64,000 nt of DNA. Origin: Duganella sp. BJB480. Its GTDB lineage: Bacteria > Pseudomonadota > Gammaproteobacteria > Burkholderiales > Burkholderiaceae_D. The position numbers and the translations under genes are program-made. The stretch covers positions 186,001-250,000 of the forward strand of contig QVIN01000005.1 in assembly GCA_003416985.1 (NCBI GenBank), in the 5' to 3' direction. The notes beneath the pieces are model-generated. The model made no database searches. It had not been told where the DNA came from and saw only the letters and a program-made list of their open reading frames with translations. Shown piece after piece: positions 1-7,856 of the stretch (positions within the stretch are counted from its first letter, which is position 1; each line of letters starts with the position of its first letter).

Positions 1-251
1 TCGCGGCGCTGCCCAATCTCACCTTGCGCGGCCTGATGGCGATCCCCGAGCCGGCCGAAGACTTTGCGCAGCAGCGGGCGGCGTTCGCCCAGCTGCGCGT
101 GCTGTACGAGCAGTTGCGCGCCGAAGGCCTGGCGCTCGACACGCTGTCGATGGGCATGTCGGCCGACCTGCGCGCCGCCATCGCCGAAGGTGCGACCATC
201 GTGCGCATCGGCAGCGCCATTTTTGGTTCACGAAACTACAACAAGGCTTGA
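1..251 (+). CDS. yggS: YggS-type pyridoxal-phosphate homeostasis protein, 3' end only
   Basis: This is the C-terminal 82 or so residues of a YggS/PROSC protein; the start lies left of the window. The visible part contains the family's late barrel segment LRGLMAIPEP, the SMGMSADLRAAI stretch that binds the PLP phosphate, and the terminal VRIGSAIFG motif. The family binds PLP without known catalysis and balances cytosolic B6 vitamers and amino acid pools. The stop codon shares one base with the ATG of proC (TGATG), so the two genes are translationally coupled, and yggS-proC adjacency is common in proteobacteria. Identification is firm despite the truncation. Confidence 0.93.
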   Translation, partial: AALPNLTLRGLMAIPEPAEDFAQQRAAFAQLRVLYEQLRAEGLALDTLSMGMSADLRAAIAEGATIVRIGSAIFGSRNYNKA

Positions 252-1078
252 TGATGAAAATAGCATTTATCGGCGGCGGCAACATGGCCTCCGCCCTGAT
301 CGCGGGACTGGCCAACAAACTGACCGCCGGCGCCAACATCCACGTGGCCGATCCGAACGCGGAAGCGCTGGCCCGCTTGCACCAGCAGTTCGGCGTGACC
401 ACGGCCGGCGCCGCCGATGCCGCGGTGTCGGCGGCGGACGTGATCGTGCTGGCGGTCAAACCGCAAAGCATGCGCGAAGTGGCGGCCCAGCTGCTGCCGT
501 TGATCGACAAATCCAAGCAGCCGCTGGTCGTCTCGATCGCGGCCGGCATCCGCATCGTGGACCTGTCGCGCTGGCTGGGCGGCTACACTGCCATCGTGCG
601 CTGCATGCCCAACACGCCGGCGCTGATCGGCATGGGCATCACCGGCATGGCCTGCACCCTCGGCGTGAGCGCGCAGCAGAAGCAGGCGGCGGACGATATC
701 CTGCGCGCCGTCGGCCCGACGGTGTGGCTGGACGACGAGTCGCAGATCGACGCGGTGACGGCGGTGTCGGGCAGCGGCCCGGCCTATGTGTTCTACTTCA
801 TCGAGGCGATGCAGCAGGCCGCGCAGGACATGGGCCTGAGCGCGGAACAGGGCAGGCAACTGGCGCTGGCCACCTTTGCCGGCGCCTCGCAGCTGGCGGT
901 GCAGTCGACCGAGCCGGTGTCGCTGCTGCGCGAGCGCGTGACGTCGAAAGGCGGCACCACCTACGCGGCGCTGACCAGCATGGAGGCCAGCGGCGTGAAG
1001 GGCGCGATCATCCAGGCGATGAAGGCGGCCCGGCAGCGCGGCAAGGAGATGGGCGACGAGCTGGGTTCCTCCAACTGA
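251..1078 (+). CDS. proC: Pyrroline-5-carboxylate reductase
   Basis: ProC reduces 1-pyrroline-5-carboxylate to proline with NAD(P)H, the last step of proline synthesis, in the cytosol. The N-terminal Rossmann motif is IAFIGGGNMA (residues about 4-13). The MPNTP motif is near residue 119, and the C-terminal dimerisation domain begins with VSGSGPAYVF near residue 172, containing the substrate-binding SGSGPAY. Length is about 275 residues, normal for the family. Two adjacent ATG codons (251 and 254) could start it; 251 overlaps the yggS stop and is preferred, but 254 gives an equally good MKIAF start. No defect is visible. Confidence 0.96.
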   Translation: MMKIAFIGGGNMASALIAGLANKLTAGANIHVADPNAEALARLHQQFGVTTAGAADAAVSAADVIVLAVKPQSMREVAAQLLPLIDKSKQPLVVSIAAGIRIVDLSRWLGGYTAIVRCMPNTPALIGMGITGMACTLGVSAQQKQAADDILRAVGPTVWLDDESQIDAVTAVSGSGPAYVFYFIEAMQQAAQDMGLSAEQGRQLALATFAGASQLAVQSTEPVSLLRERVTSKGGTTYAALTSMEASGVKGAIIQAMKAARQRGKEMGDELGSSN

Positions 1079-1091
1079 GACGAAAGGCTGC

Positions 1092-2057
1092 ATGATGACG
1101 GTAGTTCGATATCTCCCCTTGATTGCAGCCTTCACCGTTTTGCAGGCGGGCGCCGCGACCATCGTCGCCGAGACGATGCAGCGGCCGGAAGGACCGCGCA
1201 CCTATTTGCTGGCGCAGCCGGCGTCGCCGGCGGCGGGCAAGCTGCCGCTGGTGATTCTGCTGCATGGCCACATGGGTTCCGCCAATCTCACCCTCGGCAA
1301 GGGCCGGATAGACGATCCGGCCGCCGCCTGGCTGGACGTGGCCGACCGCGAAAGCTTGCTGCTCATCGCACCCGACGGCGCCAAGGGCAGCGACGGACAG
1401 CGCGGCTGGAACGACTGCCGCGCCGACGCTCCCTCCAATCCCAAGACCGACGATGTCGGCTTCATCGCCGCGCTGATCGACCAGGCGGTGGCACAGCACA
1501 ACGCCGATCCGTCGCGTGTGTACTTGTCCGGCATGTCCAATGGCGGCGGCATGGTGTACCGGGCGGCGATCGAGCTGGGGCCGCGCCTGGCGGCGGTGGC
1601 GGCGTCGAACATGCTCATGCCGGTCAAGAATTTGTGCCCGCCTCCCAAGCGCGCCTTGCCGATGCTGGTGGCGCATGGGACCGAGGACAAGATCGTACCT
1701 TACGCCGGCGGCGAAGTCGGCCACTCGCTGTTGACGGGGCGCGGCTCCAATATGAACGCAGATGAGTCGGTGAAGTATTGGCGCGAGCTGGCGCAGCTGC
1801 CTCCCGCGCCGGCCGTCACGCAGGTGCCGCATCGCGATGCGGCCGACAAGACGTCGCTGGTGCGTTATGTATGGGGCGCTGATCCCAAGAGTGTGCAGGT
1901 CGAATTCCTGAAGATGGAAAACGCTGGCCACGTGCAGCCCAGCGCCGCGCACCGCCTGCCGCCGCTGATGCTGTCGATACTCGGCAAGCAAAACGGCGAC
2001 ATCGAATACGCCGACGAAACCTGGACCTTCTTCAAGGACAAGCGTGTCGCGCCATAA
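1092..2057 (+). CDS. Exported PHB-depolymerase/feruloyl-esterase-like alpha/beta hydrolase
   Basis: This 321-residue protein starts with a cleavable signal peptide (hydrophobic residues 6-20, Ala-rich cleavage region near 22). It has the LpqC/PHB-depolymerase esterase layout: an oxyanion-loop LLHGHMGSA near residue 57, the nucleophile elbow GMSNGGG near 147-153 (Ser about 149), an acid loop HGTEDKIVPY near 194, and a catalytic histidine candidate in NAGHVQP near 277. It probably hydrolyses short polyester or hydroxycinnamate esters in the periplasm or outside the cell; the substrate cannot be read from sequence. A GAAAGG ribosome site precedes two ATGs (1092, 1095), of which 1095 has the better spacing. 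It follows proC by 13 bases but is functionally unrelated. Confidence 0.8.
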   Translation: MMTVVRYLPLIAAFTVLQAGAATIVAETMQRPEGPRTYLLAQPASPAAGKLPLVILLHGHMGSANLTLGKGRIDDPAAAWLDVADRESLLLIAPDGAKGSDGQRGWNDCRADAPSNPKTDDVGFIAALIDQAVAQHNADPSRVYLSGMSNGGGMVYRAAIELGPRLAAVAASNMLMPVKNLCPPPKRALPMLVAHGTEDKIVPYAGGEVGHSLLTGRGSNMNADESVKYWRELAQLPPAPAVTQVPHRDAADKTSLVRYVWGADPKSVQVEFLKMENAGHVQPSAAHRLPPLMLSILGKQNGDIEYADETWTFFKDKRVAP

Positions 2058-2058
2058 G

Positions 2059-3192
2059 CTAGGCGCCGTCGCAGCCTTGCTTCATCGCCGCGATCCACGC
2101 GCGTATCAGTTCCACGCCTTCCTTGTGCACCGAGCCGCGCCCCAGTTCCGGCATCATGATGCCGGTCTGGTCGGAGCTTAGCCGGTAGACCATGATCGAC
2201 TCATCCGGCTTGCCCGGCGCGATGCCGTAGCCATGGCCGCCTGTCCCGGCGCCCGCCGCCACCGGCGGCTTGCACAAGCCCAGATGCAGGTCCGCCGGCG
2301 CACCGATGTTCAGGTGCAGCGCGGTGGTGTTGGCCGCGCCCTTGTCGTTGTGGCAGTGGGCGCAGTTGATGTCGAGGTAGGCGCGGGCGCGCGCGTCCAG
2401 CGTCTGGCCCTGGTCGCGCCAGTTGGCGTTGTGCGGCGCGGCCGTCGCCGCGTTGGCCGGCACGCCAGTCAAGTAGCCGATGCGCGCCAGGTAATCGAGC
2501 TGGTTGACGCTCACGCCGTCGTAGCTGTAGCTGCGGTTCATATGCCGCGCCTTCGGGCCGATCGGCTGGAACTGGCGCGACTTCACATCGGCCACGTGGC
2601 AGGACGCGCATTGGTTCACGTTGGGCACCACATAGATCAGGGGCTTGCGGCTGCGGTCCTCGTGCACCACCTCCAGCGGCACCTGGTCGCCGGTGCGCGC
2701 GAGCACGGCCTCGGTCTGCTCGGCGTTCCAGACGTAGGGCAGGGCGATCCAGCCGTCGGCGCGGCGCACCAGTAGTCGCGTTTCGACCAGGCGCACGTTG
2801 GCCAGGTCGAGCTTGTCGCCGCCGGTTTTGCTGGTGTCGTAGGTGGCCAGCACCGCCTTGGCGGGACCGTCCGCCTTCGGATAGTAGAAGGTCTTGCTGA
2901 TGATGGTCCCGACCGGGAAATCGAAGCTGGTGTCGGCGTTGTAGACGGCACTCTGCCCCTTCGGCATCCACACTGTGCGCAGCTTCTGCGCGTAGTCGGT
3001 GAACAGCGGCGTGTTCAGGTCATAGGGCACCACGCCGGTGTTCAGGTTCAGGCGCCCGCCGGAGACGGCCATCAGGTGCCAGTCGCTCAACCTGGCCGGA
3101 TTGCCTTCGGTGATAAAGCTCACCGGTGCCTGGGGCTGCGTGCACGCCGCGAGCATCAGCGCGCACGCCACTGCGCTCAGTCTCGCCATCAT
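2059..3192 (-). CDS. SO2930-type diheme c-type cytochrome
   Basis: The 377-residue product begins with a lipoprotein-like leader ending LMLAAC and has two covalent heme motifs, CASCH near residue 195 and CAHCH near 277. The architecture and linked motifs (FTDYA, KTFYYP, PIGPKARHMN, HCHNDKGAANT) match the SO_2930/HNE_0200 family of predicted diheme cytochromes, which is characteristically encoded beside a parallel beta-helix protein, as here. It would sit in the periplasm or on a membrane and pass electrons; the partner and substrate are unknown. Its ATG overlaps the stop of the upstream beta-helix gene by four bases (ATGA), so the two are co-translated. The larger in-frame extension upstream is read-through over the neighbour and not used. 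Confidence 0.86.
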   Translation of the reverse strand: MMARLSAVACALMLAACTQPQAPVSFITEGNPARLSDWHLMAVSGGRLNLNTGVVPYDLNTPLFTDYAQKLRTVWMPKGQSAVYNADTSFDFPVGTIISKTFYYPKADGPAKAVLATYDTSKTGGDKLDLANVRLVETRLLVRRADGWIALPYVWNAEQTEAVLARTGDQVPLEVVHEDRSRKPLIYVVPNVNQCASCHVADVKSRQFQPIGPKARHMNRSYSYDGVSVNQLDYLARIGYLTGVPANAATAAPHNANWRDQGQTLDARARAYLDINCAHCHNDKGAANTTALHLNIGAPADLHLGLCKPPVAAGAGTGGHGYGIAPGKPDESIMVYRLSSDQTGIMMPELGRGSVHKEGVELIRAWIAAMKQGCDGA

Positions 3193-4448
3193 GACTGCGC
3201 GGCGAGCTGGGTGATCGTCACCGGTGGCAGCTTGGCCAGCTCGCAGCGGAACGGCGCCGTGTCCTTGCTGGGGTTCTTGTATTTGTTCGGACCGTCGGCG
3301 TTCAGCACGTCCACGCCGTCCTGGATGCAGATGCGCTGCTCGGCCGGCAGCACGCCCTTGACCAGCAGCTTGGTGTCGACGTAGCCGTCCCACAGCACGT
3401 CGGGCAGGTGGCCGCCGATGCCGTACATGGCGATCTTCAGCGCCTTCAGATCGAGGCCGTCCGGCGAATCGCCGCCGCCCTTGAAGCGGTTGCCGTACAC
3501 GTAGATCGCCTTTGGATACGGGTCGTAGCCGGCGGCCACTCCTTTCTCGGTGTAGTAGCCGGTGGAGTGGTAGCTGGAGATGATGACGTTGGCGGTCTGG
3601 TTGTCGGTGACGTCGTTGTCGAAGATCTCCACCTTCGAATTGGAGTTGATGACGATGCCGGAACCGGCCGGCACGCTGGCCACGGCCGTGCCGCGCGCGG
3701 CGAAGTTGCCGAGGTTGTTCTTGTCGACCTTGTTCTTGTACACGCGGGTGCTGTGCCCCGGCTGCGACAGGTTGGGCATGTTGAACACCAGGATGCCGCC
3801 GGTGTTGTTGGTGGCGACGTTGTCGTAGACGTCGGCGTTGATGGTGTTCTCGATCTCGATGCCGGCCACGTTCTGCTCGGCGCGGCAGCGGCGCACCACG
3901 ACGCCGTTGGACTGGCCGACGTAGATGCCGGCGTCGGAGGCGGCGATGGCCACGCTGTCCTCGATCAGCACGTTGCGCGTCTTGACCGGGTAGATGCCGT
4001 AGGCGCCGTTGGTGACCTTGGAGCCGCCGGTCCACTGCACCTTGACCTTGCGGATGGTGATGTTGTCGCCGTCGTTGATCTTCAGGCCGTCGCCCTTGGA
4101 GTCCTCGATGGTCAGGCCCTCGATGGTGAAGTTGCTGGCGTAGACCAGCATGCCCTCCGGTCCGGTGATCTGGCCCTTGAACGAGAGGATGGTCTTGTCC
4201 ATGCCGGCGCCGCGCACCGTCACGCCGTTGCCGCGCAGGGTCAGGCCGCTAGTGAGATGATAGGTACCGGCCGGGATCTCGACCACGCTGCCGGGTTTGG
4301 CGTCGAGCAGCTGCTCCTGCAGCTTCTTCTGGAACGCCGCGTCGGCGCTGGCTTGTTCCGCCGAGACGGGCGCCTCGGTCTTGCCGCAAGCACCCAGCAG
4401 GGCGCTGATCGTACCGCAAAGAGCAACTGCGCGTATGGCCTTGTACAT
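3189..4448 (-). CDS. Parallel beta-helix lipoprotein paired with the diheme cytochrome
   Basis: A 419-residue protein with a lipoprotein signal (lipobox LLGAC near residue 21), then repeated right-handed parallel beta-helix turns (many short G-x-x-I/V and NT/NN ladder turns, residues about 60-350), resembling NosD/periplasmic copper-binding and pectate-lyase-fold proteins. The family is the known neighbour of SO2930-type diheme cytochromes. No catalytic residues of a carbohydrate enzyme can be identified, so an enzymatic role is not claimed; a scaffold or maturation role for the cytochrome is possible. It is the first gene of a two-gene operon and is divergent from the HiPIP gene at 4582. Confidence 0.82.
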   Translation of the reverse strand: MYKAIRAVALCGTISALLGACGKTEAPVSAEQASADAAFQKKLQEQLLDAKPGSVVEIPAGTYHLTSGLTLRGNGVTVRGAGMDKTILSFKGQITGPEGMLVYASNFTIEGLTIEDSKGDGLKINDGDNITIRKVKVQWTGGSKVTNGAYGIYPVKTRNVLIEDSVAIAASDAGIYVGQSNGVVVRRCRAEQNVAGIEIENTINADVYDNVATNNTGGILVFNMPNLSQPGHSTRVYKNKVDKNNLGNFAARGTAVASVPAGSGIVINSNSKVEIFDNDVTDNQTANVIISSYHSTGYYTEKGVAAGYDPYPKAIYVYGNRFKGGGDSPDGLDLKALKIAMYGIGGHLPDVLWDGYVDTKLLVKGVLPAEQRICIQDGVDVLNADGPNKYKNPSKDTAPFRCELAKLPPVTITQLAAQS

Positions 4449-4581
4449 GTCGTCCCCTCATGCTAATTATTAGATGTAGAGTGCTTGGCAACATTGAGTA
4501 TAGCAGCATGTTTTGGGCCGTAACCGCGTATCATTGCCGGGTTCGTACCATGTGGCGCGACAGCGACGGAAAGGAAAAAAG

Positions 4582-4881
4582 ATGACGAATCGCCGGGTAT
4601 TTATTTTGAACTCCTGTGCCGGGCTGGCCGCCGCCACGCTGGGCTGCATGGCCTGGGCCGAGGACCGCGTGCCGCTCAAGGAAGACGAGCCGCTGGCCAA
4701 GGAGTTCAACTATGTGATTGACGCGGCCAAGGTGGACGGGCACAAATTCCCCGACTTCAAGGCGGGCGACCAATGCAGCAAGTGCCAGATCTACGAGGAC
4801 GGCCCGAACAACATGGGCGGCTGCGCCATCTTCCCCGGCAAGCTGGTGGCGGCCGGCGGCTGGTGTACCTCGTTCGGCTGA
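4582..4881 (+). CDS. High-potential iron-sulfur protein (HiPIP)
   Basis: A 99-residue exported redox protein. A Tat-like leader (NRRVFI near residues 3-8, then a hydrophobic stretch to about 27) precedes the mature domain, as expected because HiPIPs fold around their cluster before export. The four cluster ligands are Cys65, Cys68, Cys81 and Cys95 (C-x2-C-x12-C-x13-C), with the typical GGCAIF and GGWC surroundings. It carries electrons at high potential in the periplasm. The ATG at 4582 is chosen because AAGGAA lies six bases upstream and the leader starts there; a longer frame from 4513 adds a non-leader extension. It is divergent from the diheme cytochrome operon, which suggests a shared redox role. 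Confidence 0.92.
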   Translation: MTNRRVFILNSCAGLAAATLGCMAWAEDRVPLKEDEPLAKEFNYVIDAAKVDGHKFPDFKAGDQCSKCQIYEDGPNNMGGCAIFPGKLVAAGGWCTSFG

Positions 4882-4953
4882 CGTAGACGTTTAACCCCGT
4901 TCGCGTTCCGGTTGCGCCGTGGTGGTAGACTGGTATCCCTTGGGGAGCACATC

Positions 4954-5181
4954 ATGAATAGCCATTTGCTGCAGCAAGTAAGCGAGCTGACCGTGGAAGA
5001 TCAGCTTGCCCTGGTCGAGGCCATCTGGGACGGAATCGTCCGTAATGGCGACGCACCTCAGCCAACTGCGGCGCTAAAAGCCGAGCTGGATCAGCTTTTA
5101 GCTGAGCATGATGCAAGCCCGAATGATGTGTTAACGTGGGATGAGGTTGAAGCCGCAGCCATTGCACGCATGCGCCAATGA
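4954..5181 (+). CDS. Type II antitoxin, addiction-module component family
   Basis: A 75-residue acidic protein with the pattern of the putative addiction module component family: a helical N-terminus (LTVEDQLALVEAIWDGIV), then a C-terminal LTWDEVEAAAIARMR segment that would wrap the toxin. A GGGGAG ribosome site sits seven bases before the ATG at 4954. The stop overlaps the toxin ATG (ATGA), the usual antitoxin-first order. It should neutralise the ParE/RelE toxin that follows and repress its own promoter. Base composition is lower in GC than the flanking genes, consistent with acquisition by transfer. Confidence 0.85.
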   Translation: MNSHLLQQVSELTVEDQLALVEAIWDGIVRNGDAPQPTAALKAELDQLLAEHDASPNDVLTWDEVEAAAIARMRQ

Positions 5182-5477
5182 CGCTCCCTGTTACGTTCTC
5201 TCAGGCGGCGAGCGGGCAAGTCGCCGAGGCAGCAAGGTGGTACGAGCAGAAGCCCCAGGGTTTGGGCACCGAATTTTTGGCTGAGCTTAAGCAACGCGTT
5301 TCGCTTGCTGCTCGACATCCGCTTCAATATCCTTGTGTGCACAAGGATGCACGAAGAATTCCATTGAAGCGTTTTCCTTATTTTGTATATTTCCGCTTGG
5401 AGCCATCTCGTCTGCTTGTTTTCGCCGTGCTGCATGCACGAAGAGATGCCTCGAAATTACTTGCGGGCGATCAGTAG
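5178..5477 (+). CDS. RelE/ParE-family toxin
   Basis: This 99-residue protein has the RelE/ParE barrel signature: an N-terminal helix pair (ASGQVAEAARWYEQ), FLAELKQRV, then ARRIPLKRFPYFVYFRL and the C-terminal VFAVLHARRD strand with basic residues. The ARR..L.RFPY pattern is closer to ParE (gyrase poison) than to a ribosome-dependent RelE, but the target is an inference. It is co-translated with the antitoxin through a four-base overlap. Its 3' end overlaps the convergent DUF883 gene by 21 bases. Confidence 0.85.
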   Translation: MTLPVTFSQAASGQVAEAARWYEQKPQGLGTEFLAELKQRVSLAARHPLQYPCVHKDARRIPLKRFPYFVYFRLEPSRLLVFAVLHARRDASKLLAGDQ

Positions 5478-5804
5478 CCCGACGACGACACCAAGCGCCG
5501 CACCCAGCCCCACCGATTTCCACGGATTGTCGCGCACATAGACGTTGGCCGATTCGGCCGCGCCCCGGCTGCGGGCGATCAGGCTGTCCTCCAGCTTGCG
5601 CAGGTCGGTCTTGGCGGTGCGCAGCGTGTCGTCGAAACGGGCGCGGTTTTCCGAGGCGGGTGTGGGGTCCTTGGCGGCGTCCTTGAGCCAATCCTCGGCC
5701 TCGCCGATGGCGTGCTTCAGTTCGTTCATCAGCCTGTCGCGCGCGGCGGTGCTGGCGGCCTGGTTGTCGGCGACGTCTTTGCCATTCTGTTGAATCTGAT
5801 CCAT
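5457..5804 (-). CDS. DUF883 (ElaB/YqjD-like) tail-anchored protein
   Basis: The 115-residue product is mostly amphipathic helix (residues about 1-90, Ala/Glu/Arg/Lys rich, coiled-coil like), followed by DNPWKSVGLGAALGVVVGLL, a C-terminal membrane anchor ending ARK. This is the ElaB/YqjD/DUF883 layout; E. coli relatives associate with ribosomes at the inner membrane in stationary phase. The start at 5804 is supported by a GAGGT ribosome site immediately upstream; in-frame codons farther up lack one. It converges with the toxin gene and overlaps its end. Confidence 0.87.
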   Translation of the reverse strand: MDQIQQNGKDVADNQAASTAARDRLMNELKHAIGEAEDWLKDAAKDPTPASENRARFDDTLRTAKTDLRKLEDSLIARSRGAAESANVYVRDNPWKSVGLGAALGVVVGLLIARK

Positions 5805-5887
5805 GGTGACCTCATCGGATGTCGGTTGGAAGGGGATAGCCATTGTAGGCAGCACCCGCGCCGGCGCTTTGCGCTGCCTCAATCGTG

Positions 5888-6742
5888 TCACCTCAACGCG
5901 TAGTCCAGCGCCACGCCCGCGAACACCGCCGCGCCCAGCCAGTTGTTGTGGCGGAAGGCGTAGAAGCAGGGATCTCGCTCGCGCCCGCGGATCAGCGTGT
6001 AGTGGTAGCAGGCGATGCCCGCCGCCACCGCTACGCCGCCGGCGAACCACTGGCCCATGCCCAGCTGCCAGCCGCAGGCCAGCAGCAGGCCCAGATGCAC
6101 GGCGTAGCACAGCATCACCGCCGCCACGTCGTAGCGGCCGAAGGTGATGGCCGAGGTCTTGATGCCGATCTTGAGGTCGTCGTCGCGGTCGACCATGGCG
6201 TATTCGGTGTCGTAGGCCACCGCCCAGAACACGTTGCCGAGCAGGAGCACCCAGGCCACCGCCGGCACCGTGTTCTGGATCGCGGCGAACGCCATCGGAA
6301 TGCCGAAGCCGAAGGCGATGCCCAGGTAGGCTTGGGGAATCGCGAAGAAGCGCTTGAAGTAGGGGTAGGTGCCGGCGATGATGACGGCCGCCACCGACAG
6401 CTGCTTGGTCAGCGCGTTCAGCGGCAGGATCAGGCAGAACGACAGCAACGCCAGCGTGCCGGCGATCGCCAGCGCTTCCTTGCCGCTGATGCGCCCGCTG
6501 GTGATGGGCCGCTGCGCCGTGCGCTTGACGAATTTGTCGATGTCCTGGTCGGCGTAGTCGTTCATCGCGCAGCCGGCCGAGCGCATCAACAGCGTGCCGA
6601 GCGAGAAGATCAGCACCAGCGTCAGGCTGGGCTTGCCGTTGGACGCCAGCCACAGCGCGCATAGGGTCGGCCACAGCAACAGCAGCGTGCCGATGGGTTT
6701 GTCCAGCCTGACCAGGCGAAAATACAACTCCAGCTTGTTCAT
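5888..6742 (-). CDS. ubiA: 4-hydroxybenzoate octaprenyltransferase
   Basis: UbiA prenylates 4-hydroxybenzoate in the inner membrane, an early step of ubiquinone synthesis. The 284-residue protein has about eight membrane segments and both aspartate-rich motifs: [10 protein letters not shown] near residue 61 (NDxxDxxxD) and [12 protein letters not shown] near 184-195. It begins with [19 protein letters not shown], typical for UbiA. It lies 69 bases downstream of oxyR on the same strand and may share its transcript. Length and motifs are complete. Confidence 0.95.
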   Translation of the reverse strand: MNKLELYFRLVRLDKPIGTLLLLWPTLCALWLASNGKPSLTLVLIFSLGTLLMRSAGCAMNDYADQDIDKFVKRTAQRPITSGRISGKEALAIAGTLALLSFCLILPLNALTKQLSVAAVIIAGTYPYFKRFFAIPQAYLGIAFGFGIPMAFAAIQNTVPAVAWVLLLGNVFWAVAYDTEYAMVDRDDDLKIGIKTSAITFGRYDVAAVMLCYAVHLGLLLACGWQLGMGQWFAGGVAVAAGIACYHYTLIRGRERDPCFYAFRHNNWLGAAVFAGVALDYALR

Positions 6743-6811
6743 GGATAGTGCCGCTTGAAGGGAAAGATCAGGATTATCGCAAATCCTGGCGCGGCCAGCG
6801 CGGTGGCCACA

Positions 6812-7747
6812 TTAATCGCCGGCGCAGAGGGGGGTGACGCCGGGCAGGTTGCAGGCGGCCACCACTTCGCACACGGCGTCGATGGCGGCCTTGCGGGTGA
6901 AGCTTTTACGCCACACGATCACCACCCGGCGCGACGGCGCCGGCGCGTCGAACGGGCGGAACTGCAGCATGCCGTCCTTGCTGTCCATGTCCGGCACCGA
7001 GGCGCGCGGCAGCACGGTCAGGCCGATGCCGCTGGCCACCATGTGGCGGATGGTCTCCAGCGACGAGCCTTCGAAGGTGCGCTGCATGCCGTTGCCCGGC
7101 GCCGAAAAACGCGCCATTTCAGGGCACACTTCCAGCACCTGGTCGCGGAAACAGTGTCCGTTACCCAGCAGCAGCATGTTTTCAGTCTTCAGGTCGTCGG
7201 CCGGGATGGTGCGGCGCTTGGTCCACGCATGCTGGGACGGCATCGCCACCACGAAGGGCTCGTCGTACAGCGCCTGCATGGCCATGCCGTGCTCGGGCAG
7301 CGGCAGCGCCATGATGGCGGCGTCCAGCTCGCCCTGGCGCAGCATCTCGATCAGGCGCACGGTGAAGTTTTCCTGCAGGATCAGCGGCATCTGCGGGACT
7401 TTGTCGATCATGCCCTTGACCAGCGGCGGCAGCAGGTAGGGGCCGATGGTGTAGATCACGCCCAGGCGCAGCGGGCCGGCCAGCGGGTCCTTGTTCTGCT
7501 TGGCGAGTTCCTTGATGGCGGCGGTCTGTTCCAGCACGCGCTCGGCCTGGGCGACGATCTGCGCGCCCAGCGGGGTGACGGAAATCTCGGCGCCGCCCCG
7601 TTCGAACAGCACCACGCCCAGCTCGTCTTCCAGTTTCTTGATGGCGACCGAAAGCGTCGGCTGCGCGACGTAACAAGCTTCGGCCGCATGTCCGAAGTGT
7701 TTCGCTCTAGCAACGGCGACGATATATTTCAGTTCGGTCAGTGTCAT
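6812..7747 (-). CDS. oxyR: LysR-family peroxide sensor OxyR
   Basis: A 311-residue LysR regulator: winged-helix DNA-binding domain at residues 1-60 (MTLTELKYIVAVARAKHFGHAA), then a two-lobe effector domain. The redox switch is present: GHCFRDQ places a cysteine at residue 199 and EVCPE another at 208, exactly the spacing and numbering of the E. coli C199-C208 disulfide. It should therefore activate peroxide-defence genes on oxidation. The ATG at 7747 matches the conserved MTLTEL start; the longer in-frame extension overlaps the divergent pilU promoter. The only obvious gene divergent from it here is pilU, not a catalase or ahpC. Confidence 0.94.
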   Translation of the reverse strand: MTLTELKYIVAVARAKHFGHAAEACYVAQPTLSVAIKKLEDELGVVLFERGGAEISVTPLGAQIVAQAERVLEQTAAIKELAKQNKDPLAGPLRLGVIYTIGPYLLPPLVKGMIDKVPQMPLILQENFTVRLIEMLRQGELDAAIMALPLPEHGMAMQALYDEPFVVAMPSQHAWTKRRTIPADDLKTENMLLLGNGHCFRDQVLEVCPEMARFSAPGNGMQRTFEGSSLETIRHMVASGIGLTVLPRASVPDMDSKDGMLQFRPFDAPAPSRRVVIVWRKSFTRKAAIDAVCEVVAACNLPGVTPLCAGD

Positions 7748-7814
7748 GAATGTATTTGAACACAGGCAATGCTGGGATGCAATAATTAACCCATATTGTA
7801 GCGAATGGTGTCGA

Positions 7815-7820
7815 TATAAT
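7815..7820 (+). promoter_or_regulatory. Candidate -10 box for pilU
   Basis: A perfect TATAAT lies 36 bases before the pilU ATG in the oxyR-pilU intergenic region. No good -35 hexamer is found at 16-18 bases: TTGTAG at 7796-7801 gives a 13-base spacer. The assignment is tentative. OxyR-type control from the divergent promoter is possible but no clear site was recognised. Confidence 0.35.
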
Positions 7821-7856
7821 GCAGCGTATGTTGGTGTCATCCATCGAAAGGCAAGC

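Noticed and set aside
2059..4035. A 658-codon frame joining the diheme cytochrome to upstream sequence
   Set aside because: The upstream 280 codons are read out of frame across the beta-helix gene; the cytochrome has its own lipoprotein start at 3192 with an ATGA overlap.
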